From an uncultured Prevotella sp. (GTDB lineage Bacteria; Bacteroidota; Bacteroidia; Bacteroidales; Bacteroidaceae): 64,000 bases of DNA. Shown piece by piece: positions 7,136 to 16,581 of this stretch. The notes under the pieces were generated by a model. It made no database searches, was not told where the DNA came from, and saw nothing but the letters and a program-made list of their open reading frames with translations. The first letter of the stretch is position 1, and every line of letters starts with the position of its first letter. Both the position numbers and the translations under genes were made by a program. The stretch covers positions 1 to 64,000 of the forward strand of contig NZ_CAMJFM010000010.1 in NCBI RefSeq assembly GCF_946404925.1. Direction: 5' to 3'.

Positions 7136-9861
7136 AGATACTATTTGATAGCTTTTACAACAACCTGATAGCCGAAGATCGCTACAGGATGATTCTGGAT
7201 GGACTGCAGGTTACGCTCATCATCACCATCTGCGCAGCGCTGCTGGGCACGCTGCTTGGCGGACTGGTGTGCTGGATGCGTATGAACCGCAGAGCATGGC
7301 TGCGACAAACGGCTAAGGTGTATATAGACCTGATGCGTGGCACGCCCGTGCTGGTACTGCTCATGCTGATGTACTATGTGATTATGGCCCCTATGGATGC
7401 AACGGGCATCGTGGTAGCCATCGTTACCTTCGGCATGAACACGTCGGCCTATATCAGCGAGATGTTACGCACAACCATTCAGGGTATCGACCGCGGACAG
7501 ACTGAGGCAGGACTGGCATTAGGTTATACGCAGCGGCAGACGTTCTTCAGGATTGTGATGCCACAAGTGATCCGTGCGGTGTTGCCTGTATATCAGGGCG
7601 AAGTAGTAAGTCTGCTCAAGGGGACGAGTATCGTGGGCTATGTAGCTGTGGCTGATATGACGCGAGCTTCGGACCTGATTCGATCGCGCACGTTCGATGC
7701 CTTCTTCCCGCTCATTGTAACGGCTATCGTTTATTTCCTCATGGCGTGGCTCATCGGCCTGCTGTTGCAGAGTCTTGTGCAGCGTCAACGTATTAAAGCG
7801 CTTGCTGCGGCCGTGCTGCTGGCGATAAGCGGCATGATATGTTACTTGCCAGCTATGCTGTCGGACAACGAAGCAGAGACTAAAACGGTATCATCTGATG
7901 CCTCGGTGCCTGATGTGTTCAAGGCCCTTAACGGCAAGAATGTGGCTGTCATTATCGGCAGCATACAGGACATAGCTGTGACCGACATGGCTCCCAATGC
8001 CAACATACTGCGTATGACCAGCGAAACCGATTTGCTGGCTGCTCTTGAGAGTGGAAAGGTTGATGCGGCTGGCGGTGAGAGTTTGACGCTGATATTCTGT
8101 AAGGATATTGCTGCAAAAGTAGATTCTGTGAGCGCGGGACTTGCCCCAATTCCAATAGCAGCCTGCTTCAGATTGGATAATACCGAATTGCAGCAGGACT
8201 TCAACCGTTACTTGGCAGAGATACGTAGTGATGGTACCTACCAGAAGATGTATGATCGCTGGCAGAAAGCTGAAGATCCCTCGGCTATGGCATTGCCTGA
8301 GCAGCGAGGCACAGGTCGCACTTTGCGCGTAGCTACTTTCCCAGCCATGCCTCCGTTCAACTTTATCTGTTCGGGCAAACCGTCGGGTCTGGAACCTGAA
8401 CTGCTTATAGAGTGGGTTAACAGGCGCAACTGGAAGCTGGAGTTCATGGTGATGGACTTTGCTGCACAGATACCTGCCGTTCAGACGGATAAAGCTGATA
8501 TGTCCTTGGGGGCTATCAGCGTAACTGAGGAGCGACAGAAACAGGTGCTCTTCTCTGATGGCTATATGGATTCGCACATTGTGCTGATGACGCGTAAAGG
8601 CGAGGCTGCCATACTTACCAATCCATCGCAGCCTACGGATACTGAAAGTGACGCACCTATGTGGCCTTGGATGGTGGCTATACTTATTATAATAGGTGGT
8701 GCCACGTGGCTTATTCTCCGTCGCAAGTCAGCGCCTAATACCGTCGGCAGTCCACAGCCAGCAGTTAACTCCGATGACACTATCATCCACATTGCCAACC
8801 TGAAGAAGAGTTACGGCACATTTGATGTGCTACGCGACATCAACATAGATGTACACAAGGGCGAGGTCATCTCTATCATCGGTCCTTCGGGCACGGGAAA
8901 GAGTACATTCCTGCGCTGTCTGAATCTGCTTGAGACGCCCACCAGCGGTAGTATTCTCATAGACGGACAAGATATCCTGTCGCCACAAGCCGACGTGCCC
9001 ATGCTGCGTCGCCGAATGGGTATGGTGTTCCAGTCGTTCAACCTATTTAACGGCATGTCGGTACTCGACAACATCTGTCTGGCGCCTATGCAACTGCTTG
9101 GCAAGAGTAGGGAGGAAGCTGAGAAACAAGCTATGGAGTTGCTGCAGATGGTGGGACTGGTAGAACGTGCCGGTGCTATGCCTGATCAGCTTTCTGGTGG
9201 ACAGAAACAGCGTGTAGCTATCGCACGTGCTCTGGCTATGGAGCCCGAGATACTGCTTTTTGACGAACCAACTTCGGCCCTCGACCCAACGATGGTGAGC
9301 GAGGTGTTGGGCGTGATGACGCGATTGGCACGTAGGGGTATGACGATGATTGTGGTGACGCACGAGATGCGTTTTGCACGTCAGGTAAGTAGTCGCGTGC
9401 TGTTCTTTGCCGAAGGTATCGTCTATGAAGACGGCACGCCTGACCAACTCTTCGAACATCCGCAGCGCGAGCGCACCCGCCAGTTCATACAGCAGATTCA
9501 CGAGACGGTGTTCAACATTGAGAGTGAACACTTTGACTGGTTTGCCATGATGTCGCAGATGGAGCAGTTCTGTCAGCAGTACAACCTGTCGCACCAGCAA
9601 ATAACCAGCGTGCTGCACGTTGTCGACGAGTCGCTCACCATTCTCAACTCGAATGGCAGATCGATCAAGCCAGGCACGAGCCTTACGCTGTCGTATACTG
9701 AGAAGGACGACATGTTGCAACTCATCATCAATAGCCCGGAGGCAATAAACAAAGATGTATTTGATGCCGACAGTGATGACTTGGCTATAACCATCCTGCG
9801 CAACTTCTGCCGCGACATCAGCATCAATGGCAATACATTATGTATGATATTAAAATCCTAA
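7132..9861 (+). CDS. Single-chain polar amino-acid ABC importer (permease + substrate-binding lobes + ATPase + RsbW-like tail)
   Basis: 909 residues hold a whole importer. Residues about 15-215 are a His/Glu/Gln/Arg-type permease with the EAA-like loop (EAGLALGYTQRQTFFRIVMPQ); 225-243 is a membrane segment; 261-378 resembles the second half of a family-3 substrate-binding protein (ALNGKNVAVIIGS to RSDGTYQKMYDRW); 395-489 resembles the first half (TLRVATFPAMPPFNF to VTEERQKQVLFS); 511-530 is a second membrane segment; 549-795 is a GlnQ-type ATPase with Walker A GPSGTGKST (584-592), LSGGQ (687-691) and Walker B LLFDEP. The last ~110 residues resemble an RsbW-type ATPase fold. The binding halves are therefore in reversed order. 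Likely imports a polar amino acid; D-Ala from the ddpX product is attractive but unproven. ATGA overlap with preA; the 3' end overlaps convergent feoB by 12 nt. Confidence 0.85.
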   Translation: MKILFDSFYNNLIAEDRYRMILDGLQVTLIITICAALLGTLLGGLVCWMRMNRRAWLRQTAKVYIDLMRGTPVLVLLMLMYYVIMAPMDATGIVVAIVTFGMNTSAYISEMLRTTIQGIDRGQTEAGLALGYTQRQTFFRIVMPQVIRAVLPVYQGEVVSLLKGTSIVGYVAVADMTRASDLIRSRTFDAFFPLIVTAIVYFLMAWLIGLLLQSLVQRQRIKALAAAVLLAISGMICYLPAMLSDNEAETKTVSSDASVPDVFKALNGKNVAVIIGSIQDIAVTDMAPNANILRMTSETDLLAALESGKVDAAGGESLTLIFCKDIAAKVDSVSAGLAPIPIAACFRLDNTELQQDFNRYLAEIRSDGTYQKMYDRWQKAEDPSAMALPEQRGTGRTLRVATFPAMPPFNFICSGKPSGLEPELLIEWVNRRNWKLEFMVMDFAAQIPAVQTDKADMSLGAISVTEERQKQVLFSDGYMDSHIVLMTRKGEAAILTNPSQPTDTESDAPMWPWMVAILIIIGGATWLILRRKSAPNTVGSPQPAVNSDDTIIHIANLKKSYGTFDVLRDINIDVHKGEVISIIGPSGTGKSTFLRCLNLLETPTSGSILIDGQDILSPQADVPMLRRRMGMVFQSFNLFNGMSVLDNICLAPMQLLGKSREEAEKQAMELLQMVGLVERAGAMPDQLSGGQKQRVAIARALAMEPEILLFDEPTSALDPTMVSEVLGVMTRLARRGMTMIVVTHEMRFARQVSSRVLFFAEGIVYEDGTPDQLFEHPQRERTRQFIQQIHETVFNIESEHFDWFAMMSQMEQFCQQYNLSHQQITSVLHVVDESLTILNSNGRSIKPGTSLTLSYTEKDDMLQLIINSPEAINKDVFDADSDDLAITILRNFCRDISINGNTLCMILKS

Positions 9862-12261
9862 CAATCGGCCTATCTGAAATACGGCCATGCTGGCTACCCA
9901 GGCTACTGCGGTGGTGTAGAAGGCGGCAAACAGCGCCCAGCGCCATGAGCCGGTCTCATTTTTAATGGCGGCTATCGTAGCGATGCAGGGGAAGTAGAGC
10001 AGGATGAATATCAGGTAGGCATAGGCCGACAGCGGGGTGATACCCTCCTGCATCATTTTCTGGCGCAGACGGGTGTACTTCTCGTTGTCGTCGCTGAAAT
10101 CATCGTCGTCGCCAAACGAATCGTCGCCGCTATACAGCACGCCGATGGACGAAGCCACAATCTCTTTAGCACCAACACCGCAGATGAGCGATACATCGAG
10201 CTTCCAGTTGAAGCCTTGTGGGGCAAACACAGGCTCGATACTTTTGCCCATACGGCCGATGTAGCTCTGTTCCTGCTGTTGCTCGCGAGGTAGCTGGTCG
10301 TTGTGGGGAAAGTAACCTAAGGCCCAAACGATGACGCTGGCCACCAGAATGATGCCTCCCATCTTCTTGAGGTACTCCTTACCTTTCTCCCACGTGTGGC
10401 GCCAGATGGCCTTAGGTGTGGGCCAACGGTAAGGCGGCAACTCCATCACAAACGGTGTGTCCTCGCCCTTGATAACGAACGATGAGAACACCTTGCTGAC
10501 TACTACCGACACTAAGATGCCGATGGCATAGAGCGACAGCAGCACCCACGAACGGTACTGCAGCGAGAAGAAGGTGCCGGCTATCATAATATAAATAGGT
10601 AGGCGCGCTGAGCACGACATGAACGGCAGAATCATCATGGTGATGATGCGCGAACGGCGGCTCTCGATGGTACGGGTGGCCATCACCGCAGGCACATTAC
10701 AACCGAAGCCCATGATGAGCGGGATGAACGACTTGCCATGAAGTCCCATCTTGTGCATCAGCTTGTCCATAATGAAAGCCGCACGGGCCATATAACCCGA
10801 ATCCTCCATCAGCGAGATGAAGAAATAGAGAATCAATATCTGTGGCAGGAACACGATGACGCTACCCACACCACCGATGACACCATCTACCAGCATGGCC
10901 TTGAGCGGACCATCGTTCATGCCCTCGCTGATCTTGTCGCCCAACCAGGCTACGCCTTCCTCAATCCAATCCATGGGATACTGTCCGAGCGTAAAGGTGG
11001 TCTCGAACATGACATAAAGTATGAGAAAGAAGATGGGGAATCCCAGGTACTTGTGCGAGAGAACATGATCGATCATGTGGGTTACCTTATAGGTATCCTT
11101 CTTGCTGCCAGTGCGGAACTCGGACTCCTTGAGTGCACCATTGATAAAGCCGTATTTGGCATCCATGATGGCGGTCTCGGAGTCGCTACCGGTTTCTTCC
11201 TTGACACGAGCCGAAGCCTTATCTCGCTCGTTGGCCAGCTTGTGGAAGTCATCCATACGCTGCTCGCCAGCCATGTGCTTGCCCAGATAATCGAGCACCT
11301 GACTATCGTGCTCCAGGAGCTTCAACGACAGGTATCGGGTAGAGTAGTGCTGGGTGATATGCTCATCGGCCTTGAGGTACTTCTGGATGTGCGAGATGCC
11401 ATCCTCAATCTCGTGACCGTAGTTGATGTGCAGATGACGCGAAAACTTGCTGGTACCCTCGTAAACCTGGATGACGGCACGAAACAGCTCTTTGACGCCC
11501 ATACCGCTCTTAAACGATGTGGGAATCATTGGTGTACCAAACAGGGTACTGAGGGTGTCGAGATTAACGTGATCGCCTCGGCGCTCAAACTCGTCGTGCA
11601 TGTTCAGCGCACACACCATGCGGATGTTCATATCGACCAGCTGAGTGGTGAGATACAGGTTGCGCTCAAGGTTTGATGAGTCGATAACGTTGATGACTAC
11701 ATCGGGCATCTTTTCAGTAAGATGTTCGCGCACGTAGAGTTCCTCGGGCGAGTAGCACGACAGCGAATAAGTGCCGGGCAGGTCGGTGAGGATGAATTCG
11801 TAGCCGAACATAGAGGCGCGAGCTTCTGTGGCATCGACGGTAACACCCGAATAGTTGCCCACATGACCGTGAGCACCCGATGCAAAATTAAACAGCGATG
11901 TCTTGCCGCAGTTAGGATTGCCCACAAGGGCCACATTGATGGTGCGTCGCTCCTTCATGGCAGCATGACGTATATAATCGTCTTCGTGGCGATTGGCATC
12001 GGTGGCCAGATTAAACGTGGTATCCTCGAGAGGTGTATCGGTTGATACCACCTCGATATTATCGGCTTCGTGATGGCGAAGCGACACCTCGTAGCCCATG
12101 AGTTTATATTTCACAGGGTCGTGGAGTGGGGCATTGAGCAGGACCTCGACTTCCTGTCCGCGCACAAATCCCATTTCGATGATGCGCTTGCGGAATCCGC
12201 CGTGTCCCAGAACCTTTACGATAACGCCTTTTTCGCCAGTTTTTAACTCAGATAGTTTCAT
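9850..12261 (-). CDS. feoB: FeoA-FeoB fusion, ferrous iron transporter
   Basis: 803 residues from the preferred ATG at 12261. Residues 1-75 are a FeoA SH3-like domain (MKLSELKTGEKG; RIIEMGFVRGQEVEV). Then comes the FeoB G domain with GNPNCGKT (114-121), the TVD switch, DLPG (160-163) and NMHD (220-223), followed by a helical GDI-like region and the polytopic Gate domains (VFLPQILILYFFISLMEDSGYMARAAF; CNVPAVMATRTI). It takes up Fe(II) across the inner membrane. An upstream ATG at 12291 would place the promoter box TATCTTTG inside the coding sequence, so the downstream start is chosen. The stop overlaps the convergent importer gene. Such FeoAB fusions are common in Bacteroidota. Confidence 0.95.
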   Translation of the reverse strand: MKLSELKTGEKGVIVKVLGHGGFRKRIIEMGFVRGQEVEVLLNAPLHDPVKYKLMGYEVSLRHHEADNIEVVSTDTPLEDTTFNLATDANRHEDDYIRHAAMKERRTINVALVGNPNCGKTSLFNFASGAHGHVGNYSGVTVDATEARASMFGYEFILTDLPGTYSLSCYSPEELYVREHLTEKMPDVVINVIDSSNLERNLYLTTQLVDMNIRMVCALNMHDEFERRGDHVNLDTLSTLFGTPMIPTSFKSGMGVKELFRAVIQVYEGTSKFSRHLHINYGHEIEDGISHIQKYLKADEHITQHYSTRYLSLKLLEHDSQVLDYLGKHMAGEQRMDDFHKLANERDKASARVKEETGSDSETAIMDAKYGFINGALKESEFRTGSKKDTYKVTHMIDHVLSHKYLGFPIFFLILYVMFETTFTLGQYPMDWIEEGVAWLGDKISEGMNDGPLKAMLVDGVIGGVGSVIVFLPQILILYFFISLMEDSGYMARAAFIMDKLMHKMGLHGKSFIPLIMGFGCNVPAVMATRTIESRRSRIITMMILPFMSCSARLPIYIMIAGTFFSLQYRSWVLLSLYAIGILVSVVVSKVFSSFVIKGEDTPFVMELPPYRWPTPKAIWRHTWEKGKEYLKKMGGIILVASVIVWALGYFPHNDQLPREQQQEQSYIGRMGKSIEPVFAPQGFNWKLDVSLICGVGAKEIVASSIGVLYSGDDSFGDDDDFSDDNEKYTRLRQKMMQEGITPLSAYAYLIFILLYFPCIATIAAIKNETGSWRWALFAAFYTTAVAWVASMAVFQIGRLLGF

Positions 12262-12280
12262 AACTCTTTGATTTTGAGTG

Positions 12281-12288
12281 CAAAGATA
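12281..12288 (-). promoter_or_regulatory. -7 box of the feoAB promoter
   Basis: On the minus strand TATCTTTGC lies 19 nt upstream of the chosen ATG. It overlaps the upstream alternative start, supporting 12261 as the true start. The terminator of the upstream gene directly precedes it. Confidence 0.6.
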
Positions 12289-12293
12289 CATAA

Positions 12294-12331
12294 AAAAACT
12301 TGCAACCCAATTGCAAAGGGCGCAAGTTTTT
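12294..12331 (-). terminator. Terminator of the lone ABC ATPase gene
   Basis: AAAAACTTGC (12294-12303) pairs with GCAAGTTTTT (12322-12331). On the minus strand the stem is followed by a T run. It separates the ABC gene from the feoAB promoter. Confidence 0.65.
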
Positions 12332-12357
12332 ATAAAATACCTAAAAATGATGATAGG

Positions 12358-13059
12358 TTACTCGGTTTCGAAATAATTTTCGAGCTCTGCTTTGGCGCTT
12401 GCATCAACGTTTGCCAAGTCGCGCACAATATGTCCCTTCTCCAGCAATGCGATACGGTTAGAGATGTCGATGGTGTGAGCGAGGTTGTGGCTTGACACCA
12501 GAATGGTGGCACCTGTCTCCTTGTTGTAATCGGTCAGTACGTGCTTCAGTACGTTCTGGCTTGAAGGATCGAGGAAGTTGAACGGCTCGTCGAGAATCAC
12601 CAATTTTGGACGATTGAACAGGGCTGAGATGATGCCCACCTTCTGCTTGTTACCTGCTGAGAGGTTGCGGATGAGTTTCTTCTGTCCGAAGATCTCACCG
12701 GCAGCAAGGCGCTCAAAGTCCTTAAGGCGCTCGTCTACCTGAGCCTGAGTCATATTGGTAATCTTGCCGATGAAGGCAAAATACTCCTCAGGGGTGAGGA
12801 AATCGATGAGGAAACCCTCGTCGATATATGAGCCGGTAGAAGCCTTCCACTCCTCGCTAGCAGCAGGGCTGATGCCATCGAGCGCTACCTCGCCCTCATC
12901 GGGCTTCAGCAGGTCGAGAAGCATGCGGAAGAGCGTGGTCTTACCAGCACCGTTATTACCCACAAGACCTAAGATATCGCCATCGTTAACTGTGAAGTTC
13001 TCAATGTCGCAGGCAACGGTCTTGCCAAACGCCTTTTTCAAATTGGTTATGGTTATCAT
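12358..13059 (-). CDS. ABC transporter ATP-binding protein without a visible permease
   Basis: 233 residues forming one ABC ATPase: Walker A GNNGAGKTT (34-42), a signature LSAGNKQ (133-139) in place of the usual LSGGQ, Walker B LVILDEP (153-159) and the H-loop in VSSHN. The overall type (CcmA/BcrA-like, with the short NFLDP after Walker B) fits exporters or ABC-2-type systems. No membrane subunit is adjacent: secA lies upstream and feoAB downstream. It follows secA by 37 nt, a spacer filled with a heptad repeat, and is probably read through from secA. Its partner must be elsewhere. Substrate unknown. Confidence 0.85.
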   Translation of the reverse strand: MITITNLKKAFGKTVACDIENFTVNDGDILGLVGNNGAGKTTLFRMLLDLLKPDEGEVALDGISPAASEEWKASTGSYIDEGFLIDFLTPEEYFAFIGKITNMTQAQVDERLKDFERLAAGEIFGQKKLIRNLSAGNKQKVGIISALFNRPKLVILDEPFNFLDPSSQNVLKHVLTDYNKETGATILVSSHNLAHTIDISNRIALLEKGHIVRDLANVDASAKAELENYFETE

Positions 13060-13061
13060 TT

Positions 13062-13096
13062 TTTAATGTTTAATCTTTAATCTTTAATGTTTAATC
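13062..13096. repeat. Five perfect heptads TTTAAT(G/C) filling the secA-ABC spacer
   Basis: TTTAATG, TTTAATC, TTTAATC, TTTAATG, TTTAATC run without a break from the secA stop (13097) to 2 nt before the ABC start (13059). A near-identical five-unit block lies at 40879-40913. Confidence 0.9.
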
Positions 13097-16000
13097 TTAC
13101 ACGATTCCCTTTCCGTGGCAGTTCTTGAACTTCTTGCCAGAGCCGCAAGGACATGGATCATTACGTCCGGGCAGCTTATCCTTGATGATAGGCTGGTGGT
13201 TCTGCTGGGCGCGAGTGTCGTGCTGGGCTGCAGCTTGCTGGTTGCGATCGACCAACTGCTCCTCGCCGATGTTCTGCTTGCTCTCAACATACTGCTGGCG
13301 CTGAGTGTGCTGCTCGGGAGCGGCCTCCTGAACCTGCTGCTGCATCTCAGGAATCTGGCTGCGGGTGAGGATAGAGCAGATGCGATTGTACATCTCGTTG
13401 ATCATATCGTCCCAAACCTTGGCGCTCTCGAGCTTGAAGATCAACAGAGGATCCTTCTGCTCGTAAGAGGCATTCTGTACAGAGTGCTTCAACTCGTCGA
13501 GCTGACGCAGATTCTCCTTCCAAGAGTCGTCGATGATGTGGAGCAGAATGCTCTTCTCGAACTCCTTGACAATGCTCTTACAGTCGCTCTCGTAGGCTTC
13601 CTTGAGGTTACATGGAATGTTGAACATCTTGCGGCCATCGGTGATGGGCACCATGATGCGCTCGTAGATAGAACCCTGATTCTCGTAAACCTGCTTGATG
13701 ATAGGCTGGGCTACGGTCTGGATGCGATCGGTCTTGCGGTTGAAGTTGCCGATAGCTGCCTGGAAGGCGTTCTCGTAGAGCAGATCGGGCTGCATGTTGG
13801 TATACTCCTCGGCGCTGAATGGAACCTCCATCGACAGCACGTGCAGGAACTCCTCCTTACAACCCTGATAGTCGCCAGAGTTCTGGATGATATTCACTAC
13901 GCGGTCCCAGATGATGTTGGCGATATCCATACCGATACGCTCACCCATCAGGGCGTGGCGGCGCTTCTCATAAATCACGGTACGCTGTTTGTTCATCACA
14001 TCATCGTACTCGATCAGGCGCTTACGGATACCGAAGTTGTTCTCTTCGACCTTCTTCTGTGCGCGCTCGATGCTCTTAGAGATCATTGGGCTCTCGATCA
14101 TCTCGCCATCCTTGAATCCAAGACGGTCCATGACTGATGCAATACGCTCGGAAGCGAACAGACGCATCAGCTTATCCTCGAGTGATACATAGAATACTGA
14201 TGAACCTGGGTCACCCTGACGTCCGGCACGACCACGCAGCTGACGGTCAACACGGCGGCTCTCATGACGCTCGGTACCAATGATAGCCAGACCGCCTGCA
14301 GCCTTCACCTCAGGCGACAGCTTGATATCGGTACCACGACCGGCCATGTTGGTGGCGATGGTAACGGCACCCTTACCATTGGTGCTCTGTCCGGCCAGAG
14401 CTACGATGTCGGCCTCCTTCTGGTGCAGCTTAGCATTCAGCACCTGGTGGGGGATACCCTCGCGCTTACCGGTTTCAGGATTAACATACATATCGAGCAT
14501 GCGGCTGAGCAACTCTGAAATCTCGACCGATGTGGTACCAATCAGAGTTGGGCGGCCTGCATTACGCATCTTAACAATCTCGTCGATCACAGCCTTATAC
14601 TTCTCGCGGGCTGTCTTATATACGCGGTCGTCCTGGTCGTTACGGATAACGGGACGGTTAGTTGGAATCTCAACTACATCGAGCTTATAGATATCCCAGA
14701 ACTCACCAGCCTCGGTAGAAGCTGTACCGGTCATACCTGAAAGCTTGTGATACATACGGAAGTAATTCTGCAAGGTGATGGTAGCGAAGGTCTGGGTAGC
14801 TGCCTCGACCTTAACGTGCTCCTTAGCCTCTACGGCCTGGTGCAGGCCATCGCTCCAACGGCGCCCCTCCATGATACGGCCGGTCTGCTCGTCGACGATC
14901 TTCACCTCGCCATCGATCACAACATATTCATCGTCCTTATTGAACATGCAGTAAGCCTTGAGCAACTGCTGCAAGGTGTGAACACGCTCGCTCTGAACAG
15001 CGTAGTGGCTCATAAGTGCATCTTTCTTATCCAGACGCTCCTGATCGGTGAGACCAGTCTCGGCCTCGAGTGCAGAAAGCTTGGTGGTGATATCAGGCAA
15101 TACGAACAGTTCGTTATCGTTTACCTGCTTAGCCAGCCATGCTGTACCCTTATCGGTAAGGTCGCATGAGTTCATCTTCTCGTCAACTACGAAATACAGA
15201 GGCTCAACACACTCCGGCATGCGGCGGTTGTTGTTCTCCATATAAATGTTCTCGGTGTTCTGCATACCGCTCTTGATGCCCTCCTCAGAGAGGAACTTGA
15301 TGAGTGGTTTGTTCTTAGGCATGGCCTTGTGCGAACGGTAGAGTGACAGGAAACCTGCATCGAGCTTTTCCTGACCTTCCTTCTTGTTGCCTGCCTCTAC
15401 CAGCTTGTTACCCTCGGCAATCAAGGTCTTGGCATCGGCCAGATACTGAGTGGCCAACTGGCGCTGAACACCTACCAGCTTCTCAACCAATGGCTGATAC
15501 TCCTCGAACATCTGGTCGTCGCCCTTGGGGATAGGACCAGAGATGATAAGAGGTGTACGGGCATCGTCGATCAATACAGAGTCGACCTCATCGACGATGG
15601 CATAGTTATGTGCGCGCTGTACCAGGTCGGCAGGCGAGATGGCCATGTTGTCGCGCAGATAATCGAAACCGAACTCGTTGTTAGTACCGAAGGTGATATC
15701 GGCCTGATAAGCTCTACGACGCTCCTCGGAGTTAGGCTGGTGCTTATCGATACAGTCTACTGATAAACCATGGAACATATAGAGAGGACCCATCCACTCA
15801 GAGTCACGCTTGGCCAGATAGTCGTTCACAGTTACTACGTGAACACCATTGCCGGTGAGTGCATTCAGGAATACAGGCAGGGTAGCCACAAGGGTCTTAC
15901 CTTCACCAGTTGCCATCTCGGCAATCTTACCCTGATGCAGTACTACACCACCAAACAGCTGTACGTCGTAGTGAACCATTTCCCACTTGAGGTCGTTACC

Positions 16001-16489
16001 ACCAGCAGTCCAGTGATTGTGGTAGATAGCCTTATCGCCATCGATGGTGATGAAGTCCTTCTTAGGATCACCAGCCAACTCGCGGTCGAAATCGGTTGCG
16101 GTTACTACGGTCTCCTCGTTCTCGGCAAAGCGGCGGGCTGTCTCCTTAACGATAGCGAATACCTCGGGCATCACCTCGTCGAGAGCCTTCTCGTAGATTT
16201 CGAGCACTTCCTTCTCGATCTTATCGATCTGAGCAAAGATATCAGCACGCTCATCGATAGGGGTATTCTCAATGGTAGCCTTAAGCTCTTCGATACGGGC
16301 TTTCTGCTCCTTGGCTGAGTCCTGTACCTGCTGCTGCAATGTTTTTGTACGCTGACGCAATGCGTCGTTATCCAGCTTCTGAACCTCGGGATAAACAGCT
16401 TTTACCTTCTCAACGAGTGGCTGGATAAGTTTCATGTCGCGGCTGGATTTGTCACCAAACAGCGACTTTAAGATTTTGTTGAAATTCAT
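13097..16489 (-). CDS. secA: Preprotein translocase ATPase SecA
   Basis: 1130 residues, the long Bacteroidota form. Walker A is GEGKT (195-199) in [10 protein letters not shown] and the DEAD-like Walker B is in [16 protein letters not shown]. The helicase-2 half has [10 protein letters not shown] and the [14 protein letters not shown] motif; the C terminus carries the zinc-binding [12 protein letters not shown]. An extra helical stretch at about residues 45-165 accounts for the length over the E. coli protein. A Gln-rich linker precedes the zinc tail. It drives Sec-dependent export from the cytoplasmic face of the inner membrane. A promoter (TTG, 20 nt, TAATTTTG) lies upstream at 16543-16573. 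Probably co-transcribed with the ABC ATPase gene. Confidence 0.98.
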   Translation of the reverse strand: MNFNKILKSLFGDKSSRDMKLIQPLVEKVKAVYPEVQKLDNDALRQRTKTLQQQVQDSAKEQKARIEELKATIENTPIDERADIFAQIDKIEKEVLEIYEKALDEVMPEVFAIVKETARRFAENEETVVTATDFDRELAGDPKKDFITIDGDKAIYHNHWTAGGNDLKWEMVHYDVQLFGGVVLHQGKIAEMATGEGKTLVATLPVFLNALTGNGVHVVTVNDYLAKRDSEWMGPLYMFHGLSVDCIDKHQPNSEERRRAYQADITFGTNNEFGFDYLRDNMAISPADLVQRAHNYAIVDEVDSVLIDDARTPLIISGPIPKGDDQMFEEYQPLVEKLVGVQRQLATQYLADAKTLIAEGNKLVEAGNKKEGQEKLDAGFLSLYRSHKAMPKNKPLIKFLSEEGIKSGMQNTENIYMENNNRRMPECVEPLYFVVDEKMNSCDLTDKGTAWLAKQVNDNELFVLPDITTKLSALEAETGLTDQERLDKKDALMSHYAVQSERVHTLQQLLKAYCMFNKDDEYVVIDGEVKIVDEQTGRIMEGRRWSDGLHQAVEAKEHVKVEAATQTFATITLQNYFRMYHKLSGMTGTASTEAGEFWDIYKLDVVEIPTNRPVIRNDQDDRVYKTAREKYKAVIDEIVKMRNAGRPTLIGTTSVEISELLSRMLDMYVNPETGKREGIPHQVLNAKLHQKEADIVALAGQSTNGKGAVTIATNMAGRGTDIKLSPEVKAAGGLAIIGTERHESRRVDRQLRGRAGRQGDPGSSVFYVSLEDKLMRLFASERIASVMDRLGFKDGEMIESPMISKSIERAQKKVEENNFGIRKRLIEYDDVMNKQRTVIYEKRRHALMGERIGMDIANIIWDRVVNIIQNSGDYQGCKEEFLHVLSMEVPFSAEEYTNMQPDLLYENAFQAAIGNFNRKTDRIQTVAQPIIKQVYENQGSIYERIMVPITDGRKMFNIPCNLKEAYESDCKSIVKEFEKSILLHIIDDSWKENLRQLDELKHSVQNASYEQKDPLLIFKLESAKVWDDMINEMYNRICSILTRSQIPEMQQQVQEAAPEQHTQRQQYVESKQNIGEEQLVDRNQQAAAQHDTRAQQNHQPIIKDKLPGRNDPCPCGSGKKFKNCHGKGIV

Positions 16490-16542
16490 ATTTTAATTAT
16501 TTTTATTCTAATGATTGTGTATAACTATTGCTAAAACGGCGG

Positions 16543-16573
16543 CAAAATTACAAAAAATATTTGTAACAACCAA
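16543..16573 (-). promoter_or_regulatory. secA promoter
   Basis: On the minus strand TTG (16573-16571), 20 nt and TAATTTTG (16550-16543), followed by C. The leader to the secA ATG is about 50 nt. Confidence 0.55.
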
Positions 16574-16581
16574 GCCTTTTA

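Noticed and set aside
10738..11676. 312-aa plus-strand open frame opposite feoB
   Set aside because: It lies wholly antisense to the conserved FeoB domain, has no promoter box or family resemblance, and follows from the strong codon bias of the real gene.
13115..14137. 340-aa plus-strand open frame opposite secA
   Set aside because: Antisense shadow of the SecA C-terminal half. Its Leu/Asp/Val-rich composition is what SecA codons give in reverse.
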